Assembly (NCBI GenBank): GCA_031216915.1
Contig: JAUFNR010000074.1
Coordinates: 102,171-166,170 of the forward strand
DNA from: Pictodentalium vernedei
Taxonomy: Eukaryota > Mollusca > Scaphopoda > Dentaliida > Dentaliidae
Direction: 5' to 3'
Length of the DNA stretch: 64,000 nt
Part shown: positions 11,160 to 22,061 of the stretch, one piece after another
Layout of the letters: every line of letters starts with the position of its first letter
How positions within the stretch are numbered: position 1 is the first letter of the stretch
The notes under the pieces: generated by a model
Database searches by the model: none
What the model saw: only the letters and a program-made list of their open reading frames with translations
What the model was told of the DNA's origin: nothing
Made by a program: the position numbers and the translations under genes

Positions 11160-12200
11160 ACTCAATTGAAATGGAACCGTGGACAAAGGAAGAGATCCCT
11201 AGTCCTATCAAACCATAGCATCACAAACATTAGTAAAAGACAATGAAAGATGAGGCGTATGGTGATGTGCGACGCACAGACAGAAAGGGCAGTAACAGCA
11301 CGGAGCTGGAACTGACCCTGTAAGAAACTGAATGGCTGGGATAGACAACAGCCTGAGCTGAAGAAAGAGGGTCCGTAAGACAAAGGTCCTCTGTCTGCTC
11401 CTGTAACTGTCACAGATAAATGGAGAAGGTAGCATTTCTCCAGTAGGCTGCCAGCATAACATCTGACAACATGACGGAGTTAGTATAAGCCCCAAGAGGA
11501 AGACAATGCACGCACCTCAAGGCAGAAAAATGATTGGTAAGACGAGCGGAAGCTGCACGAATAGCAAGAAAAATCCATCGAGAAATGGATTCAGGAGAGA
11601 CCTGGCATGTGAAAAAAAGCATATCCATCCGGGATAAAGGCGCAAACGCCCCCCCCCCCCCCCCCCAGCAGAGCAGCACCCAAGAAAGTGTCCATCTTGG
11701 AGTAAACTGCAAAGTCCTAGGCCTTTTCAAGGAAAAGAGCTGAACAAGCTTTGGAGAGGCAAGGATGAGTGCCGAAACAATGCGGTACCACATATGAACA
11801 AGGTCTCCGAAGCATGGACTTGTACCCATTGCTGGAGACTCCTAGAAACAAACATATACCAGAAACTCCGCAATTGGTGTGATCGAAGGAGTGACAGAAG
11901 CAACAGCATGATCGCACACCATCAACAGAAGAACCTTCTACTGAGACACAGAGGCTAAACCAGTGGAGTGAGTGCCTCCTTGAAAAAGAAAAGCAAACTC
12001 CACTGCTCGTCTCTAAAAACCACTACGGAGGAGATAGGACCTGATAAAAGACATGCGCGAAGGCACAATGAAGTCGGGTCAACTTGAAACCTCCCCGGGC
12101 GACTTTGGCAAAGAAAGTCACGACGCAGAGGGAGATATGCCAGAACTGCCGCTAACAGAGAGCAGAGCAGATTGATCCACACCCACCGAGGATACAGGGG
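11160..12200 (-). pseudogene. Fossil DIRS tyrosine recombinase region
   Basis: Minus-strand translation gives fragments such as LVQLFSLKRPRTLQFTPRW followed by TLSWVLL and RWIFLAIRAASARL, which match the core of the DIRS YR-type recombinase (normally W-x-L-S-x-VL and a long helical stretch). In living relatives this enzyme integrates the circular cDNA. The position next to the internal complementary region supports the call. It contains a poly(C) tract near 11650-11667. Broken. Confidence 0.65.
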
Positions 12201-12229
12201 TGTGATCGAAAGGATTCGACAACTGCAGG

Positions 12230-13500
12230 TTCATATCTGGGCTAGAACCTGAGGAAGAATCGGAACCGACAGGAAGGCGTAGCCAACAAGACCATCCCAA
12301 AAGAGGGCCAGAGCGTCCATGATGAAAGCCAGAGTATCTGGACATGGGGACACAAAAGTGTCCACCTGATGGTTCCAATGAGTCGCAAAGAGATCGATGT
12401 GGGGACGACCCCAGAGATCGCAAAGAGACTGGAACACTGCCATGTGGAGCATCCACTCGGTCGAAAATAACCTGCCCCGTCGGGACAGGGAGTTGGCTAG
12501 GATGTTCAGACGACTGGGAATGTGACGAACCACCACTCCGACCTTGACATCCTGAGCGAGCAGTAGAAGAACCCGAACCAAATCCTACATTGGAACATAG
12601 TGCATTCCGCCCTGATTCCGAATGTAAACAACCACCGTAGAATTGTCAGACCACAGAAGGACCTGACAATCTGAAAAGCCTCTTCTGGTTAACATGAAGA
12701 GCTACTAGATCCTGGTCCCATGACCCGTGAAGGAAAAGACCTAGAGGATCCAACGACACACCCCATCCGAGATCGCTGGCGTTTACCGTCAGAACACGAT
12801 CGGACGTGGGGAAGTCCAACGGAAATCCCTGCATAATCCTCTGGACATTTGTCGGGGAGAAGGTGACAAGGAAGAGACTCTGGCAACAGAAGCACCAGAA
12901 CCAAAGGATCGACATTCGGCCTCCAACGACTGATCAAAAAGTGTTGAAAAGGTCAGACATGCAGTTGACCTAGAGGAATGAGATCCATCACCGAAAGGCA
13001 GAGACCAAGCAGACAGGGAAGACTCCGAACTGATGAAGTCCATCCCAGATGACAAGACGGAGAAGGGACCAGGTCCGACTTCTCTCCGGTGACTCTGAAC
13101 CCTAGTGACGTGAGTAGGTTCAACAGTGTGATGACATCAGACTCCAGAAAAGCAGCATTGGATTGCCTCTGGAGGATATCAACTAGACAAGCCGAAGAAG
13201 ACACCTTGGACTGTGTGCGATGTAAGACTAACACATGCGACATCACACAGGTGAAGGCCCAAGGATCCAGGCTGAGGCCAAAGGAAATGGCCTTGAACTG
13301 GAAAACATCCTGGGGAATGGAGCGGCGAACTGATCTGAAAGCCTCCATGCTGAACTGAGGAGTAATGATAGACTGCGTCAGAATACTCAGATCGAGAACC
13401 TATCTGAGTCGGCCGTCCTTCTTCGGCAGCAAGAACATGCGGGAAACAAAATCCCACTGAAAGAAAGTTCTTGACGACCTCGAATGTCCCCTTTGACAAT
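12230..13500 (-). pseudogene. Fossil DIRS reverse transcriptase and RNase H
   Basis: Recognisable RT pieces are FQFKAISFGLSLDPWAFT and LLNLLTSLGFRVTGEKSDLV (minus strand, about 13.3-13.05 kb). RNase H and downstream pieces are RHIPSRLNILANSLSRRG and WGRPHIDLFATHWNHQVDTF (about 12.5-12.3 kb). The pair ILANSLSRRG...DLFAT is a hallmark of DIRS/Ngaro RT-RH proteins. Broken at many points. Confidence 0.85.
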
Positions 13501-13999
13501 TGACAGGAGATCGCCTATCTCCGTGGTCAAAAGTTCCCAAAGTGAAAGGCTGAAAGAAACTCATGTGGGAAGAGGCACTCTCTACTTAGTGAAGTGTCTC
13601 AACCTGGGACGAAATCGAGGCGACTACTGCCGACGCCTACCCCACCCTGTGAGTGAGTAGAAGTGGCGGTAGGAGGATCAGCCCTTAGCTTCGCAGATGA
13701 AGCAGAAGGGTACTTGTTGGGCTTCGGACGGCGCCTGCCTCCAACAGAAGGCCGATCATGCTGACTAAGCAGCAGCAGATCAATGGAATGACAAAGGGAG
13801 CCATCCCGGACCATCACCACGGAACCGTGGAATAGTCGCGCACTCGCGAAAAGAGGCAGATCGAAGAGCAGCGCACTGTCCCTCAAAAAGGGGACGTTAT
13901 GTGTCCAGCACAGCATACCTGCAAACTAATTCCAAGCTAGCCGCATAACAGGCATGTGTGTGAGAAGATGCATGAGTGCCTTGAACAGCACACAAAAAC

Positions 14000-16400
14000 A
14001 AAAACCTGTTTATCGTCAAACTCATCTGGGAGCAGATAAGCAGCAAAGCAGAGACGACGTGATCGAAGAGAGAATGCATTCCAGCATCCCCTCTCGATAA
14101 GCCCAGCCTGGGCTCCAGAGTCTCCATATGGCTGAGGAGTTGGAGTCCTGACTGTCACAGTCTGTCAGACTGACGGATTGGCGAAATCGTAGGAACGATA
14201 ACGCATCAGATGCAAAAAGTGTCAACCTTGATGAAGAACGTCTTCATAGCCTTGGAACTCAGCTTAGAGTCCAAAGCGGTAAATGCGAAGGCGCCCAGAA
14301 GCATGTTGCCCCACAGGCTGTATGCGTGCGACCGATGATCACAGCCGGGCTGACACTGTCGGCTGGTTTGACGGTTTGAGACCTGGAAGGAACATAAACA
14401 CAAAGTCAAGAGCTGCCCCAAGTCAGAAGACTGTTGGCTCTCGACGTCAGGAATGTGAGACTCATCCCATGAGTCAGAAGACACATAGCCCACCATGGGC
14501 AAACCAGCCGACACCTCCCATGGTGTGGGCACACCAGGGGATCAGAAAGCGACCTGTTTCCAATCCCGGGAGGTGGAGCCACAGGGGGCACCCGGAAACA
14601 ACTTGTAGACTCACTGGAAGCAACAGAAGAGGCTCTTGGACAGAACCAAAGTGAGCAAGGAGAGGGCCTCCCTAAGCTCACTGACTGTCGGAACGGAACG
14701 ACGTGGGAACGAACCGACAAAGTGGCTTCACTCTTGACCCATTTTCCAGCGAAGGGTCACGATCCTCAAATACACCCGACGTGGGGGTGACGGGCTGCAG
14801 CCGAAAACATCTGAAGGCAGATGTGTAGTGGGATATCACATACCCCGAGGATCAACATTGCAGAAACTCCGGAGAGTCGCAGCAGACCTCTGCAGGACAG
14901 AAGGTCCAGGCTGCACAAAAAGCATTGGTCACACAAAACTGGCCATGGGACCACGGAAACGCCATGGAGCTCATGGTGACCCTACCATGAACATCCGAAT
15001 CCAATGAGAAAAAACTGAGGTACTCGACGGCTGAGAGACCACAGTAGAGGGTTTGGCCGGCAGCCCCTTCTAACTTCGCCAAGTTGAAGTCAGGGAAGGC
15101 TGAGGCGAATACCCCATTTCTACACTACCAGACATCCCAGCAGACCCCTGCAGGGACAAAAATCCTGTGCTCAACGGCTGAAAGGACACAGCATGGGGGT
15201 TCAGTCGGCAGCCACTTCCAACTTCGCCAAGTTGAAGTCAGGGAAGGTTGAGGCTACACTGCCAGACACTGCTGCAGACCTCTGCAGAGAGAAAACTGCT
15301 GTGCTCAACGACCGAGAGGACACAGCAGGGGGTTCGGTCGGCAGCCACTTCCGACTTCGCCGAGTTGAAGTCAGGGAAGGCTGAGGCTGATACCCCACAA
15401 CCACACTACAGACATCACTGCAGACCACTGCAGGGATAAGCCGAGGCCAGCTAAAACGGTGTCCGATGACATTGTAGACGGAACAGCAGTAGCAGCAGAT
15501 ACAACGGGAGCTGTTGGAACTGGCGGAAAAGGGGAGAGAGCCACCTAGCTCGGCCTCCAAAGGAGGAGTCACAACCCTAGTGACAGCCTCAGATGTCGAA
15601 AGGAGAGGACGCATAGTCCCGGAACCAGGCATCTCTTCACCAGAAATCCAACAGCTCCTACAGTATCCACCACGGTAAAAAAAAACTGCACATCCCCCAT
15701 GGATGGGGAATAACTCTCACCAGACGTGGTCGTGTCGGGAGGCCCCGAAACGACAGCATTCCCCACCCCCCGCAGATGCAGGAGGAGCTGCACATCCCCC
15801 ACGGAGGGGATGTAACTCTCACCAGACGTGGTCGTGTTGGGAGGCCCCGAAACTACAGCGTTCCCCACCCCTCACAGGTGCGGGAGGAGCTGCACATCCC
15901 CCACAGAGGGGGTATAACTAACACCAGGTATGATCTTGTCGGGAGGCCCCGAAACGACTGCATCCCCCCCCACCTCCCACACCGCAGGTGCAGGAGGAAC
16001 AGCTACGAGAACGCACCAAAGGCAAAGGCAAAAGAAGTGAGAGCAATAGAAGAAAAAGGTGAACTCAACAGATACAGAAAGAGAAAGTAGAAGAACACCC
16101 CCAACTACGAGAGAAGGTGGCAGAAAAAATAACCGGTGGGAACACGACAGAACCCAGGCGGCCGACAGGGACCTAAAAAACAGAAATTCAGCACTCAACA
16201 GAGTGAATAAATCCTATCCATACAGTCCCTCATTGACACCTAACTCCAATAACAATAATAAAATTTATCACCGAAAAATTTTATTTCCGAACCACGTTGA
16301 CACGATGTTGAAAAAACATTCGTGAAAATGGAATATATAAATAAAATACAATGAGAATGTGGTTGAAAATATTAACGAGAATATATAAAACACAGTCCTG
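14000..16400 (-). pseudogene. Fossil DIRS gag-like region with internal tandem repeats
   Basis: This is the gag position, upstream of RT on the minus strand. The protein is not recognisable by eye and the assignment rests on position. Two short tandem arrays lie inside: a unit with ACTTCGCCAAGTTGAAGTCA at about 15071, 15219 and 15347, and a unit of about 100 bp with CACATCCCCCA...GGGAGGCCCCGAAAC starting at 15689, 15791 and 15891. Broken. Confidence 0.55.
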
Positions 16401-16508
16401 TTATTATACGATCTTTAGATCCATAATTCCAGTCACAGGAAAACCATTATCGACGAGTTGAATTATCACTGTATCATAATGCAAAGATGGCAACACGTCA
16501 ACCACGTT

Positions 16509-16764
16509 TCGCGGACACAAAAAGAATGGTTTGATGACTGCTTGCGCTCTGGTTAACAGAAGTCGTGGAATTGTATTAAGAGAAGAGAGTGTCCTACTGG
16601 GTGTGCGCAGATGGTGCTCAACACGGTTTTGGCTTATTTTTTCATGGTGTTCTTCCACCACTTTTCTTTCCCAACTCTCTTGGGAAAGATTAAAATAGAG
16701 TATTTTATTCGAGTTAGGGTCTTCCACTGTAGTGCAAGCCTGTAGTAAACAATTGTAAGGTAGG
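16509..16764. repeat. DIRS inverted terminal repeat (5' copy)
   Basis: Reverse complement of 10696-10955, including CTCTTGGGAAAGATT and AGTGCAAGCCTGTAGTAAAC. About one difference per ten bases against the other copy by eye. Confidence 0.9.
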
Positions 16765-16776
16765 TTGATAAGAAAT

Positions 16777-18101
16777 AGCCGCCCTTGTCGTGGGTGGGGT
16801 CATGGTCAGGCTACTGGCACTATGGTTACTTCGTTAACCAGTCACGAGCGGCCACGAGAAGCAGCCCTCCAAGAGCAAGGACCACAGCCCATAGATTTCC
16901 AGCCAACCAGCCCGTAACCTTCGCGAGTTGGTTTAATACCCACGAAACGACAAAGCCTATAATTCCAGGTGGTGCAGCCACAACCTTCCCCGCCAGCTTG
17001 GCTAGGATATGCCCAAGGCCCTGTAGGTGTTTTTTCACCCACTCTTTTTGAGGCCGCCCTTATCAGATGGTGGTGGAGCAGGGGGACTTTCAGTCCCGCC
17101 GGTCAGCGCAAGTACTAAGGTCGAGATTGCCATCCCGATCACTGTGAGGATAGATGCGATCGTAATCCCTTGTTCCCGGAAGAGGGTGCGAATGCACTCA
17201 GCAAGTGTTGTGTCCTCATTGAGGATCCGATTGATCGTCTCTCTGATTCGGGATCGGAGAGTCTCTCTATTCGTTGCGGCCGCCTCCAGGTGTGAAGCTT
17301 GTTCATCTTCCAGGTTGCGCAGACGTTCTGCAATTCAGCGCCTGATAGACTAATCAACGCCTCCAGTGTCCAGTTTGCACTTCTCCGAAGCGGTGTGCTC
17401 AACAAGTTTAGCCAGGTTGTTTATCAGCTCACCACGCGTTGTCTGCATTGCCCTGTTGAGTCCACAGAGCTCTCTGATGCTGTACGCCAATCCCACGGTA
17501 TCAAGTGGAGGGTCATGTAAGGTTTTAAGTGCACTTTCTTCCTCCTCGGTAAGAATTTCCACCAAGTTTTGAGTGGAAATTGACACAGCATTAGCCACCT
17601 GTTCCAAGTCTCGCAGTTCTGTAGTATCTGATCCGATCCTAGCAGCTGCTTCACCCAATTCATTGTTATTGACCCGCAGTGCTTCAAGCATCTTAGGCTT
17701 AAGCGCCTTTGCCCCACGAGTTCAGTCCACAAACCCCAGCTCACTCCATATGATCTCACCACCGCCACGCCTCCCAGAAATTGTTGAGAGAGCAAGAGGT
17801 GCTTTTGACCTATTAACAATGTCGAAATCTAGATGGGCCTTCAGCCTCAGCAGTCCTTTTTTGTCGAACTCAAACTTGGTATAGTCATGTAGAAGGGGCA
17901 CCATCCCTTTCTCAGACATATTCTGGTAGTAGTCATTAACGGTCGTCTCCAACAACTCTTGCTACAATGAAGGTGGACGATCACCTATCTCCCTGACAGC
18001 GCCGTTATTAACAGGGACCCGGGTAAAGCTAGTTTCATCTTCCCCATCATCGCAGACACCTTGTTCATCGGGATGGTCGAAGGCATCAAAGTCTGCCATT
18101 G
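16777..18101 (-). pseudogene. Fossil Polinton minus-strand cluster: coiled-coil and membrane protein
   Basis: Reading leftwards from MADFDAFDHPDEQ near 18101, the minus strand shows an acidic N-terminal part, a middle part (KKGLLRLKAHLDFDIVNRSK), a helical Glu/Leu-rich part (about 17.69-17.35 kb, RIGSDTTELRDLEQVANAV) and, near 17038-16826, a hydrophobic segment (GIIGFVVSWVLNQLAKVTGW then LWAVVLALGGLLLVAA). The last has the look of the membrane-active proteins found in Polintons and adintoviruses. The cluster is divergent from the capsid gene at about 18.1 kb. Whether this was one protein or several cannot be told. Broken. Confidence 0.55.
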
Positions 18102-19430
18102 TATTGAAGGATGAGCGACAGAGTTCAATATAATTCAACATGTCTTCAAGCCAATATGGACGCAAGCTTAACCCACACCGCAGACTACGAATGCCTCTTG
18201 GGTTAAAGGAAGTCAGGCAATCGGTTGTTATTGCGCACAATCCTAGTACGATTGACCAGAACCAATTGCTCAATGTCCGATTTCCGAATCTTGGAGAATA
18301 CCATCTTATTACACCGGGTACTGTACGCCTTGCCTTTACAGTCACCATGAACTCAACAGATGATAACAGGTCAGTTGTTCAGAATCTTGGCCGTCAAGAT
18401 CAGCGGGAGCGAGGTGATGTCGGTTGACGATGCAGATGTGTACCACTGCTACCTTGACCTCTGGAAGACAGCTTCCGAGCGCAACAATGCGCACTACCAG
18501 GTTATTGATATATCCGCAAAAAGAAATTCTACCAAGTTGCGGGTCGGCGCAGAGACAAGGATGACTCAGTTGTTGCAGACAAGGCTATCGCTGATGCCTA
18601 TGGCAACCGTTTCTGTATCCTGCTGGATTTTAAACTCCTTGAGGCTCATATGCCTTTCTACCAGAGTGTGCTTGGGGGTCGGTTCGAGTACGAGCTTATG
18701 TTCAATGATTACAGCTGGGTGGTCCAGGCTTCAGGCGATGTCGATGTCAGTTACACCATTGATAATATCGGCCTGGAATACGAGATGGTCACCCAACATG
18801 AACTTGCTCGCATGGTCCACAACCAGTATTCTGGTTGTCTCGCCATCCTCTATGACCGTGTCCTTCGCCACCGCAAAATGCCAAAAGATAAAAGCGACAC
18901 TCTGTGGAATATCAACCTCAATGTGGCAGCGCAGAGCATGAAAGGGATTCTGATGCTGTTCGAGGACACTGCTACAGCTGGTGCTGCTTTCGCTAGGAAG
19001 CCTGAGGTCTTTTATAATCCAAAGATCACCAAAGTTGAGGTTATCATCGAGGGAGTGCCCAACCAGCTGTACTCCCAGGGATTGCGTGACTACCAGCAAT
19101 GGGATGAGGCCACTCGGCACTTTGGAATTTGTCCCAGCAGCAAAAGAGATCCCGAGGTGGCCCTGGTTGCAAAGGAACTATCTCTGGGTGATGTCACACT
19201 GGGCGAGTTCTTGACCCGCAAGTATGCTCTATGGCTTGACCTGCGAAACACAGATGATGGCTAACTACATGGTAGTGGCCGGCAGATAGAAAACGCCAGT
19301 GAAGGTATTGCTATCAAGATCACAAAGACAGCAGAGACAAGTGGCACATTAAACATAACCTGTACATTCTCATGGATGCGCAGCTTAACACTGAACATGG
19401 TCAGTTTACCAACACACTTTATTAATAACC
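18102..19430 (+). pseudogene. Fossil Polinton major capsid protein (double jelly-roll)
   Basis: Translated stretches include QYGRKLNPHRRLRMPLGLKE, NQLLNVRFPNLGEYHLITPG, ISGSEVMSVDDADVYHCYLD, then MPFYQSVLGGRFEYELMFND and KSDTLWNINLNVAAQSMKGI, ending near FLTRKYALWLDLRNTDDG. I recognise this order from the Polinton/adintovirus major capsid protein of aquatic animals, a double jelly-roll virion protein. It sits directly upstream of the packaging ATPase, as in other Polintons. Broken (a few breaks). Confidence 0.8.
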
Positions 19431-19435
19431 TTTTC

Positions 19436-20027
19436 TTTATGGAGCCACACGTAGCCATTATTTGCGGTCAAACAGGCTGTGACAAGAAAGTTTTCACTCT
19501 GAACCTGCTGGAGGGTCCTTATCGGGGCGTATTTCAGCACATTGTGGTCCTCTGTCCTACAATCAAATACAACAAGACATACCACGACTGTCCATGGATT
19601 TGGAAAGACCCGGATGTATACATTGCAAATCCTGCTGAGCGCCTCCATTCATATTTTTGGGCATTCTATCAGCTGTTCCAGGGGGAGCCAATGTTGTACA
19701 TCATCGGCGATTGGTCGGCTACAAAAGCTTTGACGCAAAAGAAAGACAAGCTGTCTGAGATAGCCTTCTCGGGTCATCATGCGCAGCAGAGCGTTTGGGT
19801 TTTGACTCAGAAATATAACTCTGCTTTAAAAGATCTCCACGAGCACACCCGCTGGTCCTGTCTGTTCTGCTGCAATGACAGAGATAGCTCGAGGACTGTC
19901 TACGAGAGAATGATGTGATTGGAAGCCGCGAGAAATGTGCAGCAGTTCGCCAGGCATTGGCAGATAGTAAGCATGTCCGGCTAGTGTTAAAAACAGACCA
20001 ACCTACCACTTATAAAGTTTCATATTA
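19436..20027 (+). pseudogene. Fossil Polinton packaging ATPase (FtsK/HerA, A32-like)
   Basis: The frame around 19441-19918 begins PHVAIICGQTGCDKK (P-loop region) and continues GPYRGVFQHIVVLCPTIKYN, GEPMLYIIGDWSATK, LSEIAFSGHHAQQSVWVLTQ and KYNSALKDLHEHTRW. A trailing piece to about 20027 resembles the family's C-terminus. In intact relatives this enzyme pumps the genome into the capsid. Gene order (capsid then ATPase, same strand) fits the family. Broken (few breaks). This is the clearest single marker for the Polinton call. Confidence 0.88.
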
Positions 20028-20149
20028 AACCCAGACGGAGTGCATGTACATATCCACACCATCATGGATTGCGACGAAAATGGTTAAAGCATCAAAAATA
20101 AACAAAACAGAAAGAGAATTTATGGAGACTTATTTTGGGGGGTAAAATA

Positions 20150-20865
20150 TTTTTAAAGAAATCAGAAATAGGTTTTCATTAACAGTATTACATGAATTAA
20201 AATCTTTGGAACCCGCACTGAAGTCTTGAGAGGGTTAAATTAAAGATATTCACACAGGAATCAGATAAATGTTTCCAAGAAGCCAGAAAAAACGTATATA
20301 TTTGCACAGAATAATAAAATCTTATGAAAACAAACTGAAGTCATGAGATGGTTAAATTAAAGATATTCATACAGAAATCAGATCACTTTTTTTTTCCAAG
20401 GAACCAGGAAAAAACATATATGTGCACTGCACTGAAAGTGTTTGATCATGGCATCAATAAAATTTTTGGAACCCACATTGCAGTCTTGAGAGGGTTAAAT
20501 TAAAGATATGCATACAGGAATCAGATATATCTTTCCAAGAAATCACATCAATTTTTTTTCCAAGGTACCAGAAAAAAAACATGTACAGCATTGAAAGGGT
20601 TTGTTTGTTCATGGTATCAATAAAATCTTTGGAACCCACATTGCAGTCTTGAGAGGGTTAAATTAAAGACATGCATACAGGAATCAGATAAATGTTTCCA
20701 GCACTGAAAGAGTTCAACATGATATAAAATCTTTGGAAAACAAACTGAAGTCACAAATTTTCTTAATATAATAACAAGATTAGAATATTCCCAGCAGCAA
20801 TTTTGTTGATTTAAGAACAATATGTCAATCAAGGTTCTCAGTGATTGAAAATTTTTCTCCAGGAT
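20150..20865. repeat. Irregular tandem array, about 115-165-bp units
   Basis: Four to five degenerate copies of a unit with CTTGAGAGGGTTAAATTAAA, CATACAGGAATCAGATA, TTTCCAAG and AAAATCTTTGGAACCCACAT. GGTTAAATTAAAGAT falls near 20233, 20351, 20494 and 20658. No protein is encoded. Confidence 0.75.
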
Positions 20866-20879
20866 AAACTACTGCAAAA

Positions 20880-21556
20880 ATGCCGACTCATCATTGTTTG
20901 AATACCCTCTACCGGGCACCCTGATTGAACCGGTGGCAATATTTTTTAACCAATCCCTTCTTCCCTAAGGATGCTTCATACCAAATAACAGTTCTCTGTT
21001 CCTTGTGGTTTGGGATATATGGGCTTTTGAATTTGTTTCTGTTTTTGGCCCCTGGGGTAGCCACAGAGCTGTGAAAATTGAGGGGGGGGGGGGGGCATCA
21101 ATCAATTACTTAGGACCCACTTGTACTCCATGCCAAATTTTGTTGAAATTGGTCCACCGGTTCTTGAAATCGAAATTCTGGGCAGATCCCAAAATGGATA
21201 TGCCCCCACAGAGAGCCCAGATATTAACCTAGCAACTTCCCTTTAATAAACTTTAATCTTCTATACCAAAGAATGTTCCATACCAAATATGAAGGCATTC
21301 CCTCTGGTGGTTCATGAAAATTTTTTTAAGTTTTTGGGGCATAAACCAGAGCCCAAATATGGCAGCTTCTTCATTTAAACAAAATAGAAAGGATATGCTC
21401 CACAGATGGTCTGTGCAATATATGTTTTAATTTGGCGTAGTGGTTGTGAAGAAGATGTCAAGTTTGCAAAAAGTTAATGGATGACAGACGACAGCTGACA
21501 GACGCCGGACAAAAGTGATGGCAATAGCTCCCACTGACTTGCAGTCAGATGAGCAA
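20880..21556 (+). mobile_element. 3' part of a hairpin-tailed nonautonomous repeat
   Basis: Contains CCTAAGGATGCTTCATACCA, TTTGGGATATATGGGCTTTT and AGAGAGCCCAGATATTAACC and ends with CGGACAAAAGTGATGGCAAT then AGCTCCCACTGACTTGCAGTCAGATGAGC (cut here at AGCTCCC/GATGAGC) plus A-tract. It is the same family as 30390-32277, where the homologous phrases are TCCTAAGGAAGCTTCAC and TTTGGAGATATGGGCATTTT. No coding content. A run of about 14 G lies at 21080-21093. Confidence 0.65.
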
Positions 21557-21583
21557 AAAAGAACATCGAGATGGCTGTATTGG

Positions 21584-21883
21584 ACAGGTCAGGCAATTTC
21601 ACCAATCAGGCTATTCTACTCCAATCGAGCTAAAATAGCCCATTTGAGCTATATTTTTCGATCGGAAAGGTGACATTTCATGCAAAAACTAAAATTACAA
21701 GAAATATGCAAAACATCGCAATAGCAGGATTGCATATTTTTGTGTAGATTGTTTTTCTGTGTATTCAACAACAATCACATCTCAAGTGGTGATTCACTTT
21801 TTTGCTAAAAAATGTTTTTCTTAAATGGGCTATTTTAGCTTGATCGAAGTACAATAACCCTATTGTGAAAATGCCTGACCTGT
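21584..21883. mobile_element. 300-bp fold-back MITE
   Basis: Terminal inverted repeats of about 60 bp, 21584-21645 and 21822-21883: ACAGGTCAGGCAATTTCACC against ACAGGTCAGGCATTTTCACA on the opposite strand, both running inward to GCTAAAATAGCCCATTT. The flanks can be read as a 4-bp TTGG duplication (GTATTGG before, TTGGAG after, overlapping the last T). That is compatible with a Chapaev/CACTA-like origin but too short to decide. No protein is encoded. Confidence 0.8.
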
Positions 21884-22061
21884 TGGAGAAATTGACAAGA
21901 AACACATATCGATGAAAACGTAATTTTACATTCTTCTCAGAAATACGTATACTTTTATCACAAAACAAATTCATTTTTCTAAAACTGATGATTTTTATCA
22001 GCTATTTATTTTCAATACTGATGGTATGGGAAGAATGTTGGACTGAAAGGCCGTACAAAAC

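Larger units (their letters stand above)
10664..16776 (-). mobile_element. Fossil DIRS-type tyrosine-recombinase retrotransposon
   Basis: A 6.1-kb element on the minus strand. In its own order it holds a 5' inverted terminal repeat (16.76-16.51 kb), a gag-like region (about 16.4-14.0 kb), reverse transcriptase and RNase H (about 13.5-12.2 kb), a tyrosine recombinase region (about 12.2-11.16 kb), an internal complementary region (11110-11034) and a 3' inverted terminal repeat (10955-10696). That order and the inverted rather than direct terminal repeats are diagnostic of the DIRS order. It lies inside the Polinton without an obvious target duplication, as expected for recombinase-mediated insertion. 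It is heavily broken, on the order of twenty breaks. The two terminal repeats differ at roughly one base in ten by eye, so it is old. Confidence 0.9.
9335..20030. mobile_element. Fossil Polinton (Maverick), partial, split by a DIRS element
   Basis: Two blocks of Polinton coding sequence, 9.34-10.66 kb and 16.78-20.03 kb, flank a 6.1-kb DIRS insertion. Parts seen are a structural ORF (+), a minus-strand coiled-coil/membrane cluster, a major capsid protein (+) and an FtsK/HerA-type packaging ATPase (+). Protein-primed DNA polymerase B, retrovirus-type integrase, protease and terminal inverted repeats were not seen, so this is an incomplete copy. It is broken, with on the order of ten breaks across the coding parts. 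It must predate the DIRS insertion, which is itself well decayed. Confidence 0.85.
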
